Below, piece by piece: positions 1-8,115 of a stretch of 44,723 nucleotides of DNA. The notes under the pieces were generated by a model. That model was not told the origin of the DNA. It worked only from the letters and a program-made list of their open reading frames with translations, and searched no databases. This DNA is from Clostridium sp. CAG:510 (lineage in GTDB: Bacteria > Bacillota > Clostridia > Lachnospirales > Lachnospiraceae), in contig FR880838.1 in assembly GCA_000434615.1 (NCBI GenBank), positions 6,963 through 51,685 of the forward strand, written 5' to 3'. Position numbers and translations under genes: made by a program. Numbering within the stretch: position 1 is the stretch's first letter; each line of letters starts with the position of its first letter.

Positions 1-26
1 GAGGTGTAGGGAAAAGTATCTGATTG

Positions 27-67
27 AAAGAAGAGAACAAAGGATTTTTGTTCTCTTCTTTTTTTCC
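27..67 (+). terminator. Rho-independent terminator of the gene upstream of the window
   Basis: A perfect 15-bp inverted repeat (27-41 with 47-61, 5-nt loop) rich in A/G on the left arm runs straight into a T tract ending at 66. It would end transcription of a gene lying left of the window, separating it from the amino acid operon that follows. No complete gene can be supported in bases 1-216. Confidence 0.75.
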
Positions 68-216
68 GGAGAAGGCAATTTCGCCCTTGCTTTATTCGGA
101 GGACTATGATAAACTATCTTTCGGTAACAGACAACTGTATTTGACACAAAGACATATGGAAACAAATGTCTGCGTTAAACAAACAATTGTCTTTAATGGA
201 AAAGCATGGAGGAAAA

Positions 217-660
217 ATGGACAGAGCAACCGGTTATTATGTGGTAAGGAGCAAGGCAGTACCGGAGGTGCTTTTGAAGGTGGTGGAAGCCAAGCGGCTT
301 ATAGAAACCGAAAAGGTGCGCTCCGTACAGGAGGCTGTGGACGCCGTAGGTATCAGCCGGAGTTCTTTTTATAAGTACAAAGAGGATATTTTTCCGTTCC
401 ATGAGGATTCGCAGGGAAGCACCATTACCCTGACGTTCCAGATGGAGGATGAGCCCGGACTGTTGTCGGAGGTTCTGGGGATTGTGGCAAAATACGGAGC
501 CAATATCCTGACCATCCATCAGAGTATTCCCATCAACGGCATGGCATCGCTGACCTTGAGCATTCAGATTTTGCACACCACGCAGGATGTTTCCGGCATG
601 ATTGGAGACATGGAGCGGACAAAGGGTGTGCACTATGTAAAAATTCTGGCGAAGGAATAA
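217..660 (+). CDS. ACT domain-containing protein (PheB/YszB family)
   Basis: Small 147-residue cytosolic protein, the usual length of this family. The N-terminal third contains a helix-turn-helix-like stretch (VGISRSSFYKYKED) and the C-terminal half is an ACT domain (from about residue 58, with the EDEPGLLSEVLGIVAKYGANI signature), a fold that binds amino acids and controls enzymes or transcription. The start at 217 is chosen because GGAGG lies at 208-212; an in-frame ATG at 166 has no ribosome site. The gene is followed after 37 nt by homoserine dehydrogenase and then aspartate kinase, a common clostridial arrangement, so a role as an amino acid sensor for threonine/methionine synthesis is a reasonable inference. 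The family name pheB reflects old annotation and does not prove a role in phenylalanine synthesis. Confidence 0.9.
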   Translation: MDRATGYYVVRSKAVPEVLLKVVEAKRLIETEKVRSVQEAVDAVGISRSSFYKYKEDIFPFHEDSQGSTITLTFQMEDEPGLLSEVLGIVAKYGANILTIHQSIPINGMASLTLSIQILHTTQDVSGMIGDMERTKGVHYVKILAKE

Positions 661-697
661 GATGCAGCAAAAGAATAAAGAAAGCAGAGGAAAAGAC

Positions 698-1921
698 ATG
701 ATTAAAATTGCAGTACTCGGATATGGTACCGTAGGAAGCGGCGTAGTAGAGGTTATCGAGAAGAACAAGGACATGGTAAACAAGAAAGCGGGCGAAGAGC
801 TTTCCATTAAATATATCCTGGACTTAAGAGATTTCCCCGGAGACCCTTACGAAAACAAGGTAGTACATGATTACCAGACTATCGTAAACGACCCGGAAAT
901 CCAGATTATCTGCGAAACCATGGGTGGCACCGGTGCTGCGTATGAATTTACCAAACAGGCGTTGCAGGTGGGAAAAAGCGTATGTACATCCAATAAAGAG
1001 CTTGTTGCGGCACACGGACCGGAGCTTCTTACCATGGCAAAGGAACATAAATGTAATTATCTGTTCGAGGCCAGTGTAGGCGGCGGTATTCCCATTATCA
1101 GACCCTTGAATTACTCCCTGACAGCAGAAAAAATTGAGTCCATTACCGGTATCTTAAACGGTACGACCAACTACATTCTGTCCAAGATGGAAAAAGAAGG
1201 AGCGGACTTTGACGCCGTATTAAAGAGAGCACAGGAAAAAGGCTATGCGGAAAGAAATCCCGAGGCCGATGTGGAGGGGTATGATGCCTGCCGCAAGATT
1301 GCTATTCTTTCTTCCCTGATGCTGGGTGAAAATGTAGACTACCGCAAGGTTTATACAGAGGGTATTACGAAAATTACCGCAACGGATTTTGCCTATGCAA
1401 AGGAAATGGATATGTCCATCAAGCTTCTTGCCATGAGCAAGGAAGTGGGAGATGAAACACTTGCCATGGTGGCGCCGTTTATGATTTCGGCGGATCATCC
1501 TCTTCATATGGTAAACGGTGTGTTCAATGCGGTGTTTGTTCACGGCAACATGCTGGGCGATTCCATGTACTATGGCAAGGGAGCAGGAAAACTTCCCACC
1601 GCCAGTGCGGTTGTCTCCGATGTCATCGACTGTGCAAGACATATCGGCAAGGTGATTATGTGCTTCTGGGATGCGACGGATGCCAAACTGATGAATGTAG
1701 AAGAGGCGGAAAATAAATTCTTCTTCCGTGTAAAGAGCGGCAACGGAGAAAAGGTAAAGGCTGTATTCGGTGAAGTGAAGTCCGTAAAGCTTTCCGGCAT
1801 GGACGAGGAAGAGGCATTTGTAACCTCCCTTATGAAGGAAAAAGATTTTACGGAAAAATACGAAAAAATCGCAGACATCTGTGTCGGAAACAGAATCCGT
1901 GTAAACGCAGATATGCAGTAA
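698..1921 (+). CDS. hom: Homoserine dehydrogenase
   Basis: Catalyses NAD(P)H-dependent reduction of aspartate semialdehyde to homoserine, the branch point to threonine and methionine. The protein (407 aa) opens with a Rossmann nucleotide site (GYGTVGSG, residues 7-14), has the TSNKELVA motif with the catalytic lysine, the GTTNYIL substrate-binding motif, and an exact match to the family signature A-x3-G-[Y]-A-x2-N-P-x2-D-V-x-G-x-D-x3-K in the segment around residues 190-210. The start at 698 is chosen because GAGG ends at 690, seven bases upstream; an ATG at 662 lacks a ribosome site and adds a polar tail. The C terminus is shorter than in proteins with a full ACT domain, so feedback control may rest on the separate ACT protein upstream. 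Co-operonic with aspartate kinase downstream. Confidence 0.96.
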   Translation: MIKIAVLGYGTVGSGVVEVIEKNKDMVNKKAGEELSIKYILDLRDFPGDPYENKVVHDYQTIVNDPEIQIICETMGGTGAAYEFTKQALQVGKSVCTSNKELVAAHGPELLTMAKEHKCNYLFEASVGGGIPIIRPLNYSLTAEKIESITGILNGTTNYILSKMEKEGADFDAVLKRAQEKGYAERNPEADVEGYDACRKIAILSSLMLGENVDYRKVYTEGITKITATDFAYAKEMDMSIKLLAMSKEVGDETLAMVAPFMISADHPLHMVNGVFNAVFVHGNMLGDSMYYGKGAGKLPTASAVVSDVIDCARHIGKVIMCFWDATDAKLMNVEEAENKFFFRVKSGNGEKVKAVFGEVKSVKLSGMDEEEAFVTSLMKEKDFTEKYEKIADICVGNRIRVNADMQ

Positions 1922-1991
1922 TAGAAAATGAGGAATATGAGGAGAAAAATGCGAAAATAAAGTCGCAGGAAAGAAAGGTTTGGAAACTATT

Positions 1992-3311
1992 ATGAAAAAA
2001 GTTGTAAAATTCGGTGGAAGTTCCTTAGCCAGCGCGGAACAGTTTATTAAGGTCGGCAATATTATCCGGGCAGATAAGGAGCGTGCTTATGTTGTGCCTT
2101 CCGCACCCGGCAAAAGATTTTCAAATGACACCAAGGTTACCGATATGCTGTACGGCTGCTATGCATTAGCAGATGAGGATAAGGATTTTTCCAAGGAGCT
2201 TGCCGCTATTAAGGCAAGATATCAGGAAATTATCGACGGTCTGCATCTGGAGCTTTCCCTGGAGGAGGAGTTCAAGACCATCGAAAAGAATTTCAAGGCG
2301 AAAACCGGAAGAGATTATGCGGCTTCCCGCGGCGAATACTTGAACGGTATTATCATGGCAGACTATTTAGGCTATGAATTCATTGATTCCGCAGAGGTTA
2401 TTTTCTTTAAGGAAAACGGAGAATTTGATGCGGACCTTACAGACGAAGTGCTTTCCGCAAGACTGGAGGAATGTCCCAATGCGGTCGTTCCCGGATTTTA
2501 CGGCGCTTACACAGACGGCAGGGTAAAGACCTTTTCCAGAGGCGGTTCCGATATTACCGGTTCCATTGTGGCAAAAGCGGTAAAAGCCGATGTGTATGAA
2601 AACTGGACGGATGTTTCCGGTTTCTTAATTGCAGATCCCCGTATTATCAAGGATCCGCAGGTCATTGAAGTTATCACCTACAAGGAACTCCGCGAGCTTG
2701 CCTATATGGGCGCAACCGTTCTGCATGAAGATGCCATTTTCCCGGTCCGTCAGCAGGGCATTCCCATCAATATCCGGAATACCAATGCTCCCGCAGATGA
2801 AGGTACATGGATTGTGGGCAGCACCTGCCAGAAATCCAAATACATTATCACGGGTATTGCCGGCAAGAAGGGCTTCTGCGCGGTAAATATTGAAAAGGAC
2901 ATGATGAACTCCGAAATCGGTTTCGGCAGAAAGGTTCTGCAGTCCTTTGAAGAAAACGGTATTTCCTTCGAACATGTGCCTTCCGGTATCGATACCCTGA
3001 CGGTTTTTGTACATCAGGATGAGTTTATGCACAAGGAACAGAAGGTGGTTGCCGGTATTCACAGACTGGCAAATCCGGATTCTATTGATATTGAGTCAGA
3101 CCTGGCGCTGATTGCGGTCGTGGGACGCGGCATGAAATCCATGCGCGGTACAGCGGGCAGGCTTTTCTCCGCACTGGCGCATGCCAACATCAACATTAAA
3201 ATGATTGACCAGGGTTCTTCCGAGTTAAACATTATCATCGGTGTGGCAAACGAAGACTTTGAAAATGCCATCCGTGCTATTTATGCGATTTTTGTGGAAA
3301 CACAGTTATAA
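1992..3311 (+). CDS. Aspartate kinase
   Basis: Phosphorylates aspartate with ATP, the first committed step to lysine, threonine and methionine. The 439-residue protein starts with the kinase signature KFGGSSLA (residues 5-12), contains SRGEYLNG for substrate binding, SRGGSDITGS for the nucleotide site and WTDVSGFLIADPR, then two C-terminal ACT modules (for example the GTAGRLFSALAHANINIKMI stretch) that normally mediate feedback inhibition by lysine or threonine. ATG at 1992 gives the canonical N terminus; a TTG at 1980 would only add four residues. Purine-rich AGGAAAGAAAGG lies upstream. It is the last gene of the ACT-hom-ask operon and is followed by a terminator. Which of the paralogous kinases (lysC or thrA-like) it is cannot be decided from sequence alone, though the link to hom favours the threonine branch. 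Confidence 0.95.
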   Translation: MKKVVKFGGSSLASAEQFIKVGNIIRADKERAYVVPSAPGKRFSNDTKVTDMLYGCYALADEDKDFSKELAAIKARYQEIIDGLHLELSLEEEFKTIEKNFKAKTGRDYAASRGEYLNGIIMADYLGYEFIDSAEVIFFKENGEFDADLTDEVLSARLEECPNAVVPGFYGAYTDGRVKTFSRGGSDITGSIVAKAVKADVYENWTDVSGFLIADPRIIKDPQVIEVITYKELRELAYMGATVLHEDAIFPVRQQGIPINIRNTNAPADEGTWIVGSTCQKSKYIITGIAGKKGFCAVNIEKDMMNSEIGFGRKVLQSFEENGISFEHVPSGIDTLTVFVHQDEFMHKEQKVVAGIHRLANPDSIDIESDLALIAVVGRGMKSMRGTAGRLFSALAHANINIKMIDQGSSELNIIIGVANEDFENAIRAIYAIFVETQL

Positions 3312-3330
3312 ACACAGTTTCTTTAGGAAC

Positions 3331-3382
3331 AAAAAAAGAGGCATCGCCCCATGAATGTTCATGTGACGATAGCCTCTTTTTT
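3331..3382. terminator. Bidirectional rho-independent terminator between aspartate kinase and the SASP gene
   Basis: AAAAAAGAGGC at 3332-3342 pairs with GCCTCTTTTTT at 3372-3382, with an inner ATG...CAT pairing extending the stem. The A tract on one side and T tract on the other allow it to end both the plus-strand amino acid operon and the minus-strand SASP transcript. Confidence 0.85.
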
Positions 3383-3396
3383 AGGTGGAACCCGGA

Positions 3397-3597
3397 TTAT
3401 TTCATGGATTCTTCCTGCTTCTTAATCATTCTACGAACCATTTCACCACCGATGGAACCTGCTTCACGGGAAGTCAGGTCACCGTTGTAACCTTCCTTTA
3501 AGTTTACACCTAATTCAGATGCAACTTCGGTTTTGAAACGGTCAAGAGCTGCTTTTGCTGCAGGAACTTCTACTCTATTAGACTTTGAGTTTGCCAT
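3397..3597 (-). CDS. Alpha/beta-type small acid-soluble spore protein (SASP)
   Basis: DNA-coating spore protein of 66 residues that saturates the forespore chromosome and protects it from UV and heat. The sequence carries the family hallmarks: a first helix with the germination-protease recognition segment FKTEVASELGV (residues 21-31; cleavage is expected next to E24) and the GYNGDLTSREAGSIGGEMVRRMI second half with the conserved glycines. A perfect AGGAGG lies just upstream of the ATG. The gene has a sigma-G-like -10 element (CATACTA) about 100 nt upstream, consistent with late forespore expression. It shows that the organism belongs to an endospore-forming lineage. Confidence 0.97.
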   Translation of the reverse strand: MANSKSNRVEVPAAKAALDRFKTEVASELGVNLKEGYNGDLTSREAGSIGGEMVRRMIKKQEESMK

Positions 3598-3623
3598 AGT
3601 TTTTCACCTCCTGATTTTTTTGC

Positions 3624-3650
3624 GGATAAGTGGATGAAAACCACTTATCC
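3624..3650. other. Perfect 10-bp inverted repeat in the SASP leader
   Basis: GGATAAGTGG (3624-3633) and CCACTTATCC (3641-3650) flank a 7-nt loop. It lies between the candidate sigma-G promoter and the SASP ribosome site, so it would form a hairpin in the 5' untranslated RNA. On the minus strand it is followed by A residues, not T, so it is not a terminator for that transcript; on the plus strand it is followed by CGTTTTTG and could be a weak backup terminator. Confidence 0.6.
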
Positions 3651-3697
3651 CGTTTTTGTGCCGGTCTTAAGTGTGTTTTTATCACTTATCTTGGTCT

Positions 3698-3727
3698 TAG
3701 TATGAGCAGAGTCCGGGAAAATATAAT
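3698..3727 (-). promoter_or_regulatory. Candidate sigma-G promoter of the SASP gene
   Basis: On the minus strand CATACTA (complement of 3698-3704) matches the known sigma-G -10 consensus exactly. With a 17-nt spacer the -35 is ATTATA (complement of 3722-3727), a partial match to TGAATA. Position and gene type fit forespore control. Confidence 0.6.
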
Positions 3728-3738
3728 GGTAAGTTTTG

Positions 3739-5118
3739 CTAATGGGTGAAAACTTTTGCGGATGGTTTTTCTATTTTTTTATATAATAAGAAGAGACACA
3801 GAACATTCGGCAGAACCATCACCGCATTGATAAAATCCGTGAAACTCCAGACAATTTCCATGGGCAGAATGGCACCGAAATAAATCATGACAATGTAAAT
3901 AAGATGGTAGGATTTTACCGCTGTTTTTCCGAAAAAATAAGTGACGCCTTTTTCTCCGAGATAGCACCAGCCGACCAGTGTGGCGAGGGCAAAGGCCATC
4001 AGGGAAAGAGAAAGAAAAGCATCCCCATGCGGTAAAAAGGTAAAGGCGGCAGTGGTAAGACCGGCATCACTGTAGGCTGCAGCGCTGCCGGGATGCGCGA
4101 GCATGCTGCTGATAATGGTAAATCCGGTGAGTGTGCACATGACGATGGTATCCCAGAAAACAGCGGTCATGGAAACAAGAGCCTGCCGCATGGGATTTTC
4201 GGAGGCAGAGGCACCGGCGGCGATGGCGGAGGTACCGATACCGGCTTCGTTGGTAAAAAGTCCCCGGGCAATGCCGAAGCGTGCCGCCATAAGAAAGGTA
4301 CTGCCGCAAAATCCGCCCACAGCGGCTTTTTTCGTGAAAGCAGAGGATAAAATCAGCTGCAGGCTTTCGCCTAAATAACGGTAATTTTTACCCAATAATA
4401 AAAGGCAGGCGCCCATATACAGGATACTTAGGGGCGGTCCCAGGCGGCTGCAAAAACTGCCGATGCTGCGCATGCCTCCCAAAATCACAAATCCGCAGAG
4501 AACGGCGGCGCCGATGCCGATGACATGCGGAGACAGGTGAAAGGTACTGAAGGCGGCATCCGCCATGGCGGAGGACTGGGTGGTGCAGCCCACACCGAGG
4601 GCGGCAAATATCACGCACAGTGCATAGAATTTCCCTAAAAGTTTATTATGTAAGCCGTATTCCATCACATACATGGGACCGCCGCAGAGTTTGCCGGATG
4701 CATCTTTTCTGCGGTACAGGCAGCTTAGATAGCATTCACAGTAGGCAGTTGCCATGCCTAAAAGTCCGGTTAAAAAGCACCAGAACAGGGCGCCCGGTCC
4801 TCCGAGGGCGATAGCGGTGGAAACGCCCACAATATTGCCGGTGCCAAGAGTGGCGGCAAGGGTGGTGGCAAGAGTGGCAAAACTGTTAAGACCGTGTCCG
4901 GTGTGCGCATCGGCTGGCTGTCTGTCCGGTACGGCGGCATTGTTTTCCCGTATGGCATTTTTTTCGGGGCGCAAGGACAGGCGGATGGCCTTTCCAATAT
5001 ATTTCTGGGGAAAAAATTTACAGGAAAAAAACAGATGAGCGGCGGACAATAAAAAAAGAAGCGGTCCGTTCCACAAAAACAGATTGACCTGTTCCAGACA
5101 GGCGGTTATATTTTCCAT
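3739..5118 (-). CDS. AGCS family amino acid:sodium symporter (alanine/glycine type)
   Basis: Integral membrane carrier of 459 residues that imports alanine, glycine or a related small amino acid with sodium. The family signature is clear: GTGNIVGVSTAIALGGPGAL followed by FW (residues about 92-113), then CGGPMYVMEYG and the GLFTNEAGIGTS segment characteristic of this family. About ten or eleven hydrophobic helices are evident. The ATG at 5118 has GAGG about ten bases upstream. The gene is divergent from clpB across a very A+T-rich 130-bp region and has no obvious terminator of its own, so its transcript may run into the SASP leader. Substrate cannot be assigned from sequence. Confidence 0.93.
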   Translation of the reverse strand: MENITACLEQVNLFLWNGPLLFLLSAAHLFFSCKFFPQKYIGKAIRLSLRPEKNAIRENNAAVPDRQPADAHTGHGLNSFATLATTLAATLGTGNIVGVSTAIALGGPGALFWCFLTGLLGMATAYCECYLSCLYRRKDASGKLCGGPMYVMEYGLHNKLLGKFYALCVIFAALGVGCTTQSSAMADAAFSTFHLSPHVIGIGAAVLCGFVILGGMRSIGSFCSRLGPPLSILYMGACLLLLGKNYRYLGESLQLILSSAFTKKAAVGGFCGSTFLMAARFGIARGLFTNEAGIGTSAIAAGASASENPMRQALVSMTAVFWDTIVMCTLTGFTIISSMLAHPGSAAAYSDAGLTTAAFTFLPHGDAFLSLSLMAFALATLVGWCYLGEKGVTYFFGKTAVKSYHLIYIVMIYFGAILPMEIVWSFTDFINAVMVLPNVLCLFLLYKKIEKPSAKVFTH

Positions 5119-5190
5119 ATAGAAATACCTCGTCTTTTGGTTCTGTACTAATATATATATTTTTTTTAGAATTTATTTATAATTTGTATA

Positions 5191-5218
5191 TTGTTTTTCA
5201 TGAGATATGTGTTATAGT
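5191..5218 (+). promoter_or_regulatory. Candidate vegetative promoter of clpB
   Basis: TTGTTT (5191-5196), a 16-nt spacer, then TATAGT (5213-5218) preceded by TG at -15/-14 (extended -10). No CIRCE element or CtsR heptad repeat is visible here, so heat-shock control, if present, is not by those known operators. Confidence 0.5.
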
Positions 5219-5248
5219 GTATATATAACAAAGAAAGGGAGGAAGACT

Positions 5249-5911
5249 ATGAACATTCAGAAATTTACACAGAAATCTATGGAAGCTGTGGAAGGATGCC
5301 AGAAGCTGGCATATGAATACGGTCATCAGGAGATTGAACAGGAACATCTGCTTTACAGCCTTCTGACCATAGAAGACAGCTTGATTTATAAATTGATTGA
5401 AAAAATGGAAATCAATGCGCCCCATTTCCAGAACAGGGTGGAGCAGGCACTACAGAAGCGCCCGAAGGTACAGGGCGGCGAGCTCCGTGTGGGAGCGGAT
5501 TTGAATAAAGTGCTCATCTGCGCAGAGGACGAGGCAAAGAGACTGGGGGACGAATATGTTTCCGTAGAGCATCTTTTCCTGTCCATGATCCAGTATCCCA
5601 ACAAGGAAATGAAGGCGATTTTTAACGAATACGGCATTACCAGAGAGCGGTTTCTGCAGGCTCTTTCCACTGTAAGGGGCAACCAGAGGGTGGTCAGCGA
5701 CAATCCGGAGGCTACTTACGACATTCTGACCAAATACGGTCAAGACCTGGTGGAAAAGGCAAGAAGCCAGAAGCTGGATCCCGTTATCGGCAGGGACAAT
5801 GAAATCCGTAACATTATCCGTATCCTGTCCCGTAAGACAAAGAACAACCCCGTTCTTATCGGTGAACCCGGTGTCGGTAAAACCGCCGTTGTGGGGGGGC
5901 TTGCCCAGTAA
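5249..5911 (+). CDS. clpB: ClpB N-terminal fragment (220 aa) ending after the duplicated Walker A
   Basis: The reading frame from ATG 5249 encodes the Clp N domain and the start of nucleotide-binding domain 1 through GVGKTAVVGGLAQ, then stops. It would make a substrate-binding N domain without a working ATPase. See the full clpB entry for the cause of the break. Confidence 0.8.
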   Translation: MNIQKFTQKSMEAVEGCQKLAYEYGHQEIEQEHLLYSLLTIEDSLIYKLIEKMEINAPHFQNRVEQALQKRPKVQGGELRVGADLNKVLICAEDEAKRLGDEYVSVEHLFLSMIQYPNKEMKAIFNEYGITRERFLQALSTVRGNQRVVSDNPEATYDILTKYGQDLVEKARSQKLDPVIGRDNEIRNIIRILSRKTKNNPVLIGEPGVGKTAVVGGLAQ

Positions 5912-7874
5912 AACCGCCGTTGTGGAGGGTCTTGCCCAGCGTATCGTAAGAGGCGATGTACCGCAGGGACTGAAGGATAAAAAGATTTTTGCACTGGATA
6001 TGGGTGCACTGGTTGCAGGTGCCAAGTACCGCGGTGAATTTGAGGAACGTCTGAAAGCCGTTCTGGATGAAGTAAAGAAGAGCGAAGGACAGATTATTCT
6101 GTTCATCGATGAATTGCATACCATTGTGGGTGCCGGTAAAACGGACGGCGCCCTGGATGCCGGCAATATGTTAAAGCCTATGCTGGCAAGAGGGGAACTG
6201 CACTGTATCGGTGCGACCACACTGGATGAATACCGGCAGTATATTGAAAAGGATGCGGCTCTGGAACGTCGTTTCCAGCCGGTTATGGTAGCGGAGCCTA
6301 CGGTGGAGGATACCATTTCCATTCTCCGTGGCTTAAAGGAAAGATACGAAGTATACCATGGTGTGAAAATCATGGACAATGCGCTGGTAAGTGCGGCAGT
6401 GCTTTCCAACCGTTATATCACGGACAGATTTCTGCCGGATAAAGCGATTGACCTTGTGGATGAAGCCTGTGCGCTGATTAAAACAGAGCTGGACTCCATG
6501 CCCACCGAACTGGATGAATTACAGCGTAAGATTACCCAGCTTGAAATTGAGGAAACCGCGCTGAAGAAAGAAGATGACAGGTTAAGCCAGGAAAGACTGG
6601 CAGAATTGCAGAAGGAACTGGCAGAGCTTAAGGAAGATTTTGCCGGCAAGAAAGCCCAGTGGGACAATGAAAAGGCTTCCGTTGACAAGCTTTCCAAGCT
6701 GCGTGAGGAGATTGATGCGACCAACAGTGAAATCCAGATTGCACAGCGGGAAGGAAATCTGGAAAAGGCAGCCGAGTTATCCTACGGCAAGCTTCCTTCC
6801 CTGAAAAAGCAGCTGGAAATCGAAGAGGAAAATGTAAAAGGCAAGGGTATGTCTCTGGTGCATGAATGTGTATCCGAGGACGAGATTGCCCGCATTATTT
6901 CCCGGTGGACGGGTATTCCGGTAGCGAAGCTGACGGAAAGTGAAAGAAATAAAACCCTTCATCTGGATGATGAGCTGCACAAACGTGTGGTAGGTCAGGA
7001 TGAAGCGGTTACCAAAGTGGCAGAAGCCATCATGCGTTCCAAAGCCGGTATCAAAGACCCCGGCAAGCCGATTGGCTCCTTCCTTTTCTTGGGGCCTACC
7101 GGTGTCGGTAAAACAGAGCTTGCCAAGACACTTGCACAGGCATTGTTTGATGACGAGACCAATATGGTGCGTATCGATATGAGTGAGTATATGGAGAAAT
7201 ATTCCGTATCCAGACTGATCGGAGCGCCTCCCGGATACGTTGGCTATGAAGAGGGCGGTCAGCTTACCGAAGCTGTCCGCAGAAAACCCTATTCGGTCGT
7301 TCTTTTTGATGAAATTGAAAAGGCGCATCCGGATGTATTTAACGTACTGTTACAGGTGCTGGATGACGGACGTATTACGGACTCCCAGGGCAGAACGGTT
7401 GACTTCAAGAATACCATTCTCATTATGACCTCCAATATCGGTGCTCAGTACCTGTTAGACGGCATCAACGAAGACGGCACCATCAAGCCCGAAGCAGAGC
7501 AGATGGTAATGGAAGATCTGCGTGCCCACTTCAGACCGGAGTTTTTGAACCGTCTGGATGAGACCATTCTCTTCAAGCCTCTTACCAAGGACAATATCAA
7601 GGGCATTGTTTCCCTGATTATTGCCGGATTGAACCGGAGACTGTCCGACAGAGAGCTTACCGTAAAACTGACGCCCGAAGCAGAGCAGTTTGTGGTAGAC
7701 CATGCTTACGACCCGGTTTACGGCGCACGGCCTCTGAAGCGTTACATCCAGAAGTATGTGGAAACCCTGTCCGCTAAGCTGATTCTGGCTGACGGAGTGG
7801 AAGAGGGCGACACCATCCTGATCGAAGTAAAGGACGATGCTCTTTCCGCAAGAGTGGAGAAAGGCAACAGATAA
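5799..7874 (+). CDS. clpB: ClpB C-terminal fragment in the shifted frame
   Basis: Open from ATG 5799, but the first 36 codons are out of frame with ClpB; true ClpB sequence begins in the second repeat copy (KTAVVEGLAQRIVRGDVPQG). A protein made from this frame would lack the glycine-rich half of the first Walker A while keeping the M domain and the whole second ATPase domain. An AGGG sits near ATG 5799, so low translation is conceivable. Homology starts at about 5910, so the practical gene boundary is there. Confidence 0.75.
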   Translation: MKSVTLSVSCPVRQRTTPFLSVNPVSVKPPLWGGLPSKTAVVEGLAQRIVRGDVPQGLKDKKIFALDMGALVAGAKYRGEFEERLKAVLDEVKKSEGQIILFIDELHTIVGAGKTDGALDAGNMLKPMLARGELHCIGATTLDEYRQYIEKDAALERRFQPVMVAEPTVEDTISILRGLKERYEVYHGVKIMDNALVSAAVLSNRYITDRFLPDKAIDLVDEACALIKTELDSMPTELDELQRKITQLEIEETALKKEDDRLSQERLAELQKELAELKEDFAGKKAQWDNEKASVDKLSKLREEIDATNSEIQIAQREGNLEKAAELSYGKLPSLKKQLEIEEENVKGKGMSLVHECVSEDEIARIISRWTGIPVAKLTESERNKTLHLDDELHKRVVGQDEAVTKVAEAIMRSKAGIKDPGKPIGSFLFLGPTGVGKTELAKTLAQALFDDETNMVRIDMSEYMEKYSVSRLIGAPPGYVGYEEGGQLTEAVRRKPYSVVLFDEIEKAHPDVFNVLLQVLDDGRITDSQGRTVDFKNTILIMTSNIGAQYLLDGINEDGTIKPEAEQMVMEDLRAHFRPEFLNRLDETILFKPLTKDNIKGIVSLIIAGLNRRLSDRELTVKLTPEAEQFVVDHAYDPVYGARPLKRYIQKYVETLSAKLILADGVEEGDTILIEVKDDALSARVEKGNR
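5878..5939 (+). repeat. Imperfect 31-bp tandem duplication inside clpB
   Basis: Units 5878-5908 and 5909-5939 are 31 nt each and differ at two positions: A at 5926 and T at 5930 in the second copy correspond to G at 5895 and G at 5899 in the first. The second copy matches the conserved protein (VVEGLAQ), so the first is the altered one. A length of 31 is not a multiple of three and shifts the frame. Confidence 0.95.
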
Positions 7875-7907
7875 AAAGACCTTCAAATTTAATAATTAGG
7901 TTCTCGG

Positions 7908-7941
7908 AAAATCCGGTGACATTTCGTCACCGGATTTTTTT
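7908..7941 (+). terminator. Rho-independent terminator after clpB
   Basis: AAATCCGGTGAC pairs with GTCACCGGATTT around a 5-nt loop, followed directly by a T run to 7941. Confidence 0.9.
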
Positions 7942-7997
7942 AGCAGATACTGTTCGGAACACTGTTATAAAGAGAAATGTTTATAAAATAAAAGCGG

Positions 7998-8026
7998 TTG
8001 TACAGAATGAAAATAAAAGATATAAT
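7998..8026 (+). promoter_or_regulatory. Candidate promoter of the MNT/HEPN pair
   Basis: TTGTAC (7998-8003), 17-nt spacer, TATAAT (8021-8026). Downstream lies a direct repeat of TTTGCAGGTA (8073-8082 and 8085-8094, period 12) that could act as an operator for autoregulation; that role is inference. Confidence 0.6.
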
Positions 8027-8115
8027 AAAGCCAGGTAGAATGTTCTGCACGAAGTGCGAAAGTGCTTGAAAATTTGCAGGTAGGTTTGCAGGTAATGGAA
8101 AGGCATGGTGATAGA

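Larger units (their letters stand above)
5249..7874 (+). pseudogene. clpB: clpB, ATP-dependent disaggregase, frameshifted by a 31-bp tandem duplication
   Basis: ClpB is a cytosolic hexameric AAA+ unfoldase that rescues aggregated proteins with DnaK. All its domains are here: Clp N-terminal domain (residues 1-145), first Walker A GEPGVGKT (205-212), the long coiled-coil M domain rich in E/K/L, second Walker A GPTGVGKT (605-612) and the C-terminal small domain. Removing one copy of a 31-bp repeat (5878-5939) gives an uninterrupted 864-residue protein, the normal family length. As written, frame one ends at a TAA (5909-5911) immediately after the first repeat copy, and the rest continues in another frame. 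GGGAGG lies ahead of ATG 5249. The unit codes for the end of Walker A and KTAVVEGLAQ; copy one reads KTAVVGGLAQ and contains a run of seven G. This may be genuine inactivation, a slippage switch, or an assembly error. Confidence 0.9.

Noticed and set aside
24..374. 116-codon ORF at the left edge
   Set aside because: It runs through a terminator hairpin and overlaps the ACT gene in another frame; no ribosome site or known domain.
1220..2059. 279-codon antisense ORF across hom and aspartate kinase
   Set aside because: It is a shadow of two strongly conserved genes, without a ribosome site or recognisable domain.
5119..5248. CIRCE or CtsR operator ahead of clpB
   Set aside because: Neither the TTAGCACTC inverted repeat nor the CtsR heptad pair is present.
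5450..6409. 319-codon antisense ORF over clpB
   Set aside because: Antisense shadow crossing the tandem duplication; composition typical of reverse-frame artefacts.
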